The translations under genes were made by a program, and so were the position numbers. A stretch of 12,003 nt of DNA, from the NCBI GenBank assembly GCA_964595485.1, contig CAZQQN010000053.1:1-12003 (forward strand). Reading direction: 5' to 3'. The notes beneath the pieces were generated by a model. The model was not told the DNA's origin. It saw only the letters and a list, made by a program, of their open reading frames with translations, and did no database searches. Position 1 is the stretch's first letter, and every line of letters starts with the position of its first letter. Shown in pieces: positions 7,225-12,003 of the stretch. This stretch comes from CAZQQN01 sp964595485 (GTDB lineage Bacteria > Bacteroidota > Bacteroidia > CAILMK01 > CAYYUA01).

Positions 7225-7758
7225 ATGCTTCAGTATAACACTATCTGGCAAAACCCATCTGTAAAATATGGCCTTGCAGGCGGTATTGTAACTATTCTTT
7301 TATTATCCCTGTTTTATTTCTTAGACCTGCATAAAAGCTCCTCATCTTACCGGATAATCTTCTTCACCCTGGTTTTATTCCTAAACATAGGGCTGACTGT
7401 CTGGGCAGGGCTCGAAGAAAAACAAAACAACGCAGGTAAACTGCCTTTTCAGGATGGTGTTTTCAGGGTTGTGCTAACGTTTATTATCATCATTGTTATT
7501 TACAATGGCTTTTATTACTTGCTATTCAACTTTATTGATCCTGGGCTGCATGAGACAACAAAAGAGCTCACTATTGAGCAAATGAAGAAACAATTACCAG
7601 AGCAAGGCTTAAATGAAGAGGAAATCAAAAAGCAGATTGAAAATGTAAAGAATTCTGAATTCACAATCTTTAAAACCATTTTTTGGACATTTATCATGGC
7701 TTTATTGAGCTTTGTTGTAGCGCTTATAACCGCTGCATTCATTAAAGAAGAATCCTGA
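7225..7758 (+). CDS. DUF4199-family integral membrane protein (177 aa)
   Basis: Four transmembrane helices are evident at about 14-34, 42-62, 79-103 and 149-173. Between the third and fourth lies a charged, helical hydrophilic segment (108-145) rich in Glu, Lys and Gln. This arrangement, with the opening WQNPSVKYGLAGGIV and the GLEEKQ after helix 2, is that of the DUF4199 family, which is common in Bacteroidetes and has no known function. An in-frame TAA at 7219-7221, one codon before the ATG, fixes the start. The glycosyltransferase gene begins 2 nt after the stop, so the pair is certainly co-transcribed. The close pairing suggests this protein assists the glycosyltransferase in the membrane, for example with its lipid-linked donor or product; that is inference from position. 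No catalytic residues can be pointed to. Confidence 0.82.
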   Translation: MLQYNTIWQNPSVKYGLAGGIVTILLLSLFYFLDLHKSSSSYRIIFFTLVLFLNIGLTVWAGLEEKQNNAGKLPFQDGVFRVVLTFIIIIVIYNGFYYLLFNFIDPGLHETTKELTIEQMKKQLPEQGLNEEEIKKQIENVKNSEFTIFKTIFWTFIMALLSFVVALITAAFIKEES

Positions 7759-7760
7759 TT

Positions 7761-8723
7761 ATGGATTTATCTCTGGTCATACCGGTTTTCAACGAAGAAG
7801 ACGCTATCCCTGATTTAACAACCTGGATCGATGAGATAATGAGCCAGGAAAACTTTCAATATGAAATTATTTACATTGATGATGGCAGCTCTGATAATAG
7901 CTGGAATACAATCCATGAAATCTCCCAAACAAATGAAAATATTCGGGCTGTAAGCTTCTTAAGGAATTTCGGAAAATCGGCAGCTTTGCAGGTGGGTTTT
8001 GGTTTAGCCAAAGGGGAAGTAGTCATTACAATGGATGCTGATTTGCAAGATAGCCCAGAGGAAATCCCAGGATTTTACAAGATGCTAAAAGAAAACCAAT
8101 ACGATCTTATCTCAGGTTGGAAGAAAAAACGCTATGACCCGTTAACCAAAACCATACCAACCAAACTTTTTAACTGGGTTACCTCTAAACTAACAGGCAT
8201 TAAACTCCATGACTTCAACTGTGGGTTGAAAGCTTATCGGAGGCAGGTGGTGAAGAACATTGAGGTGTATGGAGAAATGCATCGGTACATACCGATCATA
8301 GCAAAATGGGCTGGATTTAAAAAAATCGGGGAAAAAGTAGTACACCACCGGCCCCGCAAATACGGAGCTTCTAAATTTGGCATTGAAAGATTTTTCAATG
8401 GTTTTTTAGATCTATTATCTATTCTGTTTGTGTCCAAGTTCAGCAAAAAACCAATGCATTTGTTCGGCACCCTTGGTACCGTTACATTTTCAGTTGGTGG
8501 TGTAATTGCTTTGTGGATTATCGGGGAAAAAATCTCCGCTACCTTTTATCATTACCAAGTCAGGGAGGTGGTGGACCGTCCACTATTTTTTCTGGCTTTA
8601 ATAGCCATAATAATCGGTACTCAGTTATTTTTAACCGGCTTTTTAGCAGAACTTATCTCACGCAACCAAGATCCGTCAGAGAGAAATGCTTATGCCTGGA
8701 AAGATCAAATAAGGGCAAAGTAA
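7761..8723 (+). CDS. Family 2 glycosyltransferase, GtrB/DPM1-like (320 aa)
   Basis: The N-terminal GT-A domain (about 1-225) has the nucleotide-sugar pocket LSLVIPVFNEED (3-14), the acidic YIDDGSSDNS (38-47), a conserved FLRNFGKSAALQVGF (66-80) and the metal-binding DADLQD (92-97). Further marks are DFNCGLKAYR (151-160) and RPRKYGASKFG (197-207), typical of enzymes that move a sugar from a nucleotide donor to polyprenyl phosphate. Two transmembrane helices follow at about 233-255 and 275-298. Known relatives are GtrB, ArnC and dolichol-phosphate mannose synthase. Product and donor cannot be read from the sequence. The reaction should take place on the cytoplasmic face of the inner membrane, supplying a lipid-linked sugar for envelope glycans. 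It is the last gene of the run, 2 nt after the DUF4199 gene, and its stop lies only 14 nt from the end of the convergent gene. Confidence 0.92.
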   Translation: MDLSLVIPVFNEEDAIPDLTTWIDEIMSQENFQYEIIYIDDGSSDNSWNTIHEISQTNENIRAVSFLRNFGKSAALQVGFGLAKGEVVITMDADLQDSPEEIPGFYKMLKENQYDLISGWKKKRYDPLTKTIPTKLFNWVTSKLTGIKLHDFNCGLKAYRRQVVKNIEVYGEMHRYIPIIAKWAGFKKIGEKVVHHRPRKYGASKFGIERFFNGFLDLLSILFVSKFSKKPMHLFGTLGTVTFSVGGVIALWIIGEKISATFYHYQVREVVDRPLFFLALIAIIIGTQLFLTGFLAELISRNQDPSERNAYAWKDQIRAK

Positions 8724-8737
8724 CTATTAAACACCCC

Positions 8738-11700
8738 CTATTTAATCAATTTGACTACTTTCTTGTCACCATCCACATTCAGTTGAAGTAAGTAAGCACC
8801 ATGGGGCAGGTTGTCCCAAATGGGTAAATTTACTTGCCGTTTGTTTTCACCCAATTGTATTTGAGAAGTGTTTAAAACTTGCCCATCTACTGTTAATAAC
8901 ACTGCTTCGATGCCTAATGCTCTATCACCTTCGTAATTAATCACAGGATTGCTGTTTTTACTGTTAATTACGTTAAGCTTACCATCCTCCTCTTCAAATT
9001 TTACATTTCGAACCATTGAAAAACTTTGATCACCATTGTAATCCGTTTGCTTTAAACGGTAGTAATTGGTAACGCCTTTGGCTGGTTTACTATCCATAAA
9101 GTAGTAGGTATGCGCTCTGGTTGTCGTTCCGCGGCCTTGCTTTCTCCCAATATTTTTCCACTTTTCTCCTACTCTCTTTTGGACGATAAAGTGACTATTA
9201 TTGGTTTCTGAGGCCGTTGCCCATTTTAGTTCTGCATGGTCATTATGCTTTTGAGCCTGAAAATAAAGTAACTCCACCGGTAGGGGGTTATTATTGCTGG
9301 AGGTAGAGCCGAACGTAAAAGGGCTAAAATTATTAACAGTTCCTGATTTTACATTTCCCGGTGTGCTACTACTATTACTGCCACCGGTATTGCCTTCATT
9401 GACCCAGTCGGTACCATCATCCCGTACTACAATTAAGTCACTAAAGTTATTGATATCATGATTCATACCACTTTTCCAATACAACGTAACATTGACATTA
9501 GCAGAGCCACTGTTCTGATCTAAAGTCCAGTATTCTTTCGCACTTATGTTATTAACACCACTCTTCAAGGTAGCGCTAAGGTTGGCGTTAGCAGTTGGAT
9601 CACTCTTATTGTACTCAGCTGTAAAGGTTTGACTATTGCTGCCAAGGTTACTTATTGCTATAGGTGCCCATTGGCCGGCATTACCAGTTGGAAAGGTAAA
9701 ATCGGCAGTACCTTTTTTCTGAATCTTCCCGTCTACATAACTGGTTGCATCAGCCCCCGATACCGAAACACCGCTTTCAAGGATTAATTTGTCTGAACTA
9801 TTGGCAAAAGATAAAACGCCGTTGGTTAAATTCAAACTTCCCCCTGATGATATGGTAAAATTGCTGTTTAGCGTTACACCACTACTATTATCCACTGTAA
9901 ATTTTTGAAGCTTATTGAAACCATTTAAATTTTGCCCATTGCTGCCATTCAGTTTAAGGGTTTGGGCACTGTTGTTCAAGTTTAATGTTCCATTAACCGT
10001 TAAATCACCTTTAATTACCAAATCACCACCTGATGATCGGCTTGTCGCATCGTATGTTACACTACTACCGATGGTAAAATCCCCTTCGATTGTAAAAGGA
10101 TTACTTCCACTGGTATTGAAGTCATTTGATCCGGAACGAATCCTTAATGTGAGACTCGTTGGGTAAGTTTTCCCTGATGCAGATAAACTACCGCCATTTG
10201 TTTCGTAAACCACTTTACCATCAGAGCTGGAAGCTGAAGCTAAACCATCTACCAAGCTGCCGGTATTAACGCTACGTGAATTGTTGATAACTTTATAAAC
10301 GCCGTTTTTTTTAATAAGGATATCCCCATTATTGGAAAAAGTGGGTAAACCGCCTGAGGTGCTATCAATCAACCTCCCGCCATCGTCAATTATAAGAGCT
10401 TGCTTGCTGGATAATAATTTGAAAGTGCCAAGGGCACTTGCTCTTGCTAAATCAATAGACTGGCTTTGTGCCGGAAGAATTTCAACGGACTGAATTTCTT
10501 TGTTCGATAGATTTTGATCAAGATTTACGGTATAATCAGCACCTATATGGGTGTCATCCAATATCACCTTATCTTCCTTAGCCGGTACACCATTGGGATC
10601 CCAGTTATCAGCACTACTCCATTTACCATCATTGGCCTCGCCATCCCATTTTTTGGGTGGCCTACCGGTCACCCGGATATGGTCAAAAGCGGCTTCTTCA
10701 TTACCTGCATTCAAGGTTACGGTAACTCTCAGGGATAATTGGTCACCCGATTGGTCTACATCCCATATAAAGTCCTCAAAGTCACCGTTTAAAATAGCCC
10801 CATCAGCCGTGCCATTTAAATCCGTATCTTCCTGAAGTTTGTCATTGGAATTCCCTTTAAAATCAGCAATGGTAGACCAGCTACCATTATCCACCTTAAC
10901 TTCCACTTCAATGCCGTCAGAACTCTCATAACCTGAATTTGCACCGGCCGCAAGAGAAGCTTTAACCCTTAAGTCCTGGTAGTTTTTGATGTCGATATTA
11001 CTGATTTTCACGATGCCATCGCTACTGCTTAGATTCGTGGCATCATCAATATCTTCCGCAGCAATGTAATAGGATTGGTCATAATTAGCATAAATGTTAT
11101 CCTCCGTATTATTCAAGTAATCTGAACCTTTCACACGATCGAAGATATCTTCACCGGATCCGCCATTTCCATTGGGATAGGTATAGCTACCCGTAGTTTC
11201 AAAGGATTCGGTCCGAATTTGTTCATTCACATAAGTCGATTCATTTGCTGTAGGTCCGGCCGTACTGGTCAAAAAATCAATATTCCCTTCTGCGTTGGTA
11301 AAGGACCAGATTTGAAAATCATATTCAGTAGCTTTCGATAGACCGGAGAATGTATAGCTTCCTCCCGTACCATGCCCTACTTTTACGACCGCACTCCCAT
11401 CAGAGAGATCTTTATCGATGGTAGGGTCGGTGCCATCGGTAGGAGCAGTTATACCACCACTTTTTTCAGCTTTGATTAAATAACCATCAGGGGCTTGGTT
11501 TCCTGCTAAGGCATCTGTCCAGGTTAGTTTGATTTGGCTATTGCTTAACGAATCGGCTGAGAAGTTCGAAGGCTGATTATCAGGTTCTGAAAGGTTTTTG
11601 GCACTTCCTTCCAGTTTAATATTGTCTATCCCAGCATACTCGCTTTGTCCGTTTTGCTCGATTCGGAAAACCAATCGGACATTTTTGGTACCGCTGCTGA

Positions 11701-12003
11701 CGTTGAAAGTTTCGTTTCCGCTGCCGCTCAGCGAGTTTTGTCCTTGCCCTGCACCATCTTCAAACACCTCATATTTTATGTAATCCGAAGCACTGAAGCT
11801 AACCAATTCATAGTCAAAGGATAAATCAATGCTGTTATAACCACTGACGTTGACCTTATCAAAGGTCACTTTGGCAGCTTTATCGGTTCCAAAATCATCC
11901 TCATCATCAAGATCACAAACCGCTAATACGCTATCACTGAATCCACTGTAACTGATGTTCCCGTCCCAGTCAGTATCATCAAGTAAACCAAAAAAACCAT
12001 CGT
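8738..12003 (-). CDS. Large T9SS-secreted multidomain surface protein (N-terminus beyond right edge)
   Basis: The minus-strand frame stays open from the TAG at 8740-8738 to the right edge, giving 1087 visible residues; no true start is in the window, and the GTG at 11869 is internal. In visible numbering, the domains are as follows. Residues 1-133 end a jelly-roll-like domain (AGIDNIKLEG). An FN3-like domain covers about 139-255. A second jelly-roll-like domain covers about 260-445 (AAFDHIRVTG). A W-rich module, KWDGEANDGKWSSADNWDP, starts near 451. A beta-solenoid-like stretch covers about 530-745, rich in Gly, Ser, Asn and Thr (DLTVNGTLNLNN). A module with YVDGKIQKKG and FTFPTGNAGQWAP follows at about 755-900. 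The segment from LPVELLYF (907) and the final 80 residues, ending GAYLLQLNVDGDKKVVKLIK, form the T9SS sorting end. The protein should cross the outer membrane by type IX secretion and be surface-bound or released. An adhesin or matrix role is likely; no enzyme domain is visible in this part. Confidence 0.88.
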   Translation of the reverse strand, partial: DGFFGLLDDTDWDGNISYSGFSDSVLAVCDLDDEDDFGTDKAAKVTFDKVNVSGYNSIDLSFDYELVSFSASDYIKYEVFEDGAGQGQNSLSGSGNETFNVSSGTKNVRLVFRIEQNGQSEYAGIDNIKLEGSAKNLSEPDNQPSNFSADSLSNSQIKLTWTDALAGNQAPDGYLIKAEKSGGITAPTDGTDPTIDKDLSDGSAVVKVGHGTGGSYTFSGLSKATEYDFQIWSFTNAEGNIDFLTSTAGPTANESTYVNEQIRTESFETTGSYTYPNGNGGSGEDIFDRVKGSDYLNNTEDNIYANYDQSYYIAAEDIDDATNLSSSDGIVKISNIDIKNYQDLRVKASLAAGANSGYESSDGIEVEVKVDNGSWSTIADFKGNSNDKLQEDTDLNGTADGAILNGDFEDFIWDVDQSGDQLSLRVTVTLNAGNEEAAFDHIRVTGRPPKKWDGEANDGKWSSADNWDPNGVPAKEDKVILDDTHIGADYTVNLDQNLSNKEIQSVEILPAQSQSIDLARASALGTFKLLSSKQALIIDDGGRLIDSTSGGLPTFSNNGDILIKKNGVYKVINNSRSVNTGSLVDGLASASSSDGKVVYETNGGSLSASGKTYPTSLTLRIRSGSNDFNTSGSNPFTIEGDFTIGSSVTYDATSRSSGGDLVIKGDLTVNGTLNLNNSAQTLKLNGSNGQNLNGFNKLQKFTVDNSSGVTLNSNFTISSGGSLNLTNGVLSFANSSDKLILESGVSVSGADATSYVDGKIQKKGTADFTFPTGNAGQWAPIAISNLGSNSQTFTAEYNKSDPTANANLSATLKSGVNNISAKEYWTLDQNSGSANVNVTLYWKSGMNHDINNFSDLIVVRDDGTDWVNEGNTGGSNSSSTPGNVKSGTVNNFSPFTFGSTSSNNNPLPVELLYFQAQKHNDHAELKWATASETNNSHFIVQKRVGEKWKNIGRKQGRGTTTRAHTYYFMDSKPAKGVTNYYRLKQTDYNGDQSFSMVRNVKFEEEDGKLNVINSKNSNPVINYEGDRALGIEAVLLTVDGQVLNTSQIQLGENKRQVNLPIWDNLPHGAYLLQLNVDGDKKVVKLIK
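8741..8983 (-). other. Type IX secretion C-terminal sorting domain (type A-like)
   Basis: The last 81 residues of the large surface protein form a small beta-sandwich-like domain, from GKLNVINSKNSNPVI to the end. It contains the VLLTVDGQVL strand and the hallmark closing motif NLPHGAYLLQL followed by KKVVKLIK. This end is recognised by the T9SS in the periplasm and normally cleaved at the surface. The usual yPNP motif at its start is replaced by NSNPV, so an automatic profile might score it weakly. Confidence 0.8.

Noticed and set aside
8726..8746. Inverted repeat between convergent genes as a terminator
   Set aside because: Only six A-T pairs with a 9-nt loop and no T run; too weak to call.
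8513..8791. Plus-strand frame overlapping the end of the glycosyltransferase gene
   Set aside because: It is out of frame with a well-supported gene and crosses into the convergent gene; no start signal or family resemblance.
9600..10300. DNA-level tandem repeats in the Ser/Asn/Gly-rich part of the surface protein
   Set aside because: The protein is repetitive in character, but no exact or near-exact nucleotide repeat unit was found by eye.
11867..11869. GTG as the start of the large minus-strand gene
   Set aside because: The frame remains open for 44 more codons to the edge and the upstream residues continue the same domain, so this is an internal valine.

Overview
The window looks like chromosomal DNA of a low-GC Bacteroidota bacterium, most probably a Cytophagales/Cytophagia-type organism. 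Four things point there. One large protein ends in a type IX secretion (T9SS) C-terminal sorting region. There is a BatA-type von Willebrand A protein and a DUF4199 membrane protein. Start sites have A-rich leaders rather than strong Shine-Dalgarno sequences. Two upstream regions carry elements matching the Bacteroidetes TAnnTTTG -7 box. No phage, insertion sequence, tRNA, rRNA or CRISPR signal was seen.

Left end, minus strand (1-738): a 69-residue conserved-looking small protein overlaps by 8 nt the start of an ABC ATPase. The ATPase is best assigned as the cell-division ATPase FtsE and runs off the left edge. About 100 nt of divergent promoter region separates this pair from the plus-strand genes.

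Plus strand, 839-3710: two lipoprotein genes 19 nt apart. The first is an envelope lipoprotein with an OmpA-like segment followed by TPR-like repeats. The second is a 326-residue lipoprotein with a polyglycine tether and an unknown C-terminal region. A strong intrinsic terminator (3729-3761) closes this unit.

Plus strand, 3834-8723: a compact four-gene run. It holds a BatA/vWA membrane protein, a dihydroorotase-family protein, a DUF4199 membrane protein and a GtrB/DPM1-like family 2 glycosyltransferase. The dihydroorotase-like protein has lost nearly all its metal ligands and the catalytic aspartate, so it is very probably a pseudo-enzyme. Three of the four products are membrane proteins, which suggests an envelope-related role for the group. 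The role of the pseudo-dihydroorotase in it is open.

Right end, minus strand (8738-12003): a very large secreted multidomain protein converges on the glycosyltransferase gene. At least 1087 residues are visible and its N-terminus lies beyond the right edge. It has jelly-roll-like domains, an FN3-like domain, a beta-solenoid-like middle and a T9SS sorting end. It is probably a cell-surface or secreted adhesin-like or matrix protein.

The most interesting observation is the catalytically dead dihydroorotase homologue sitting between envelope genes. The small gene coupled to ftsE and the two-lipoprotein operon are also worth following. I saw no clear sign of a defence system or mobile island.
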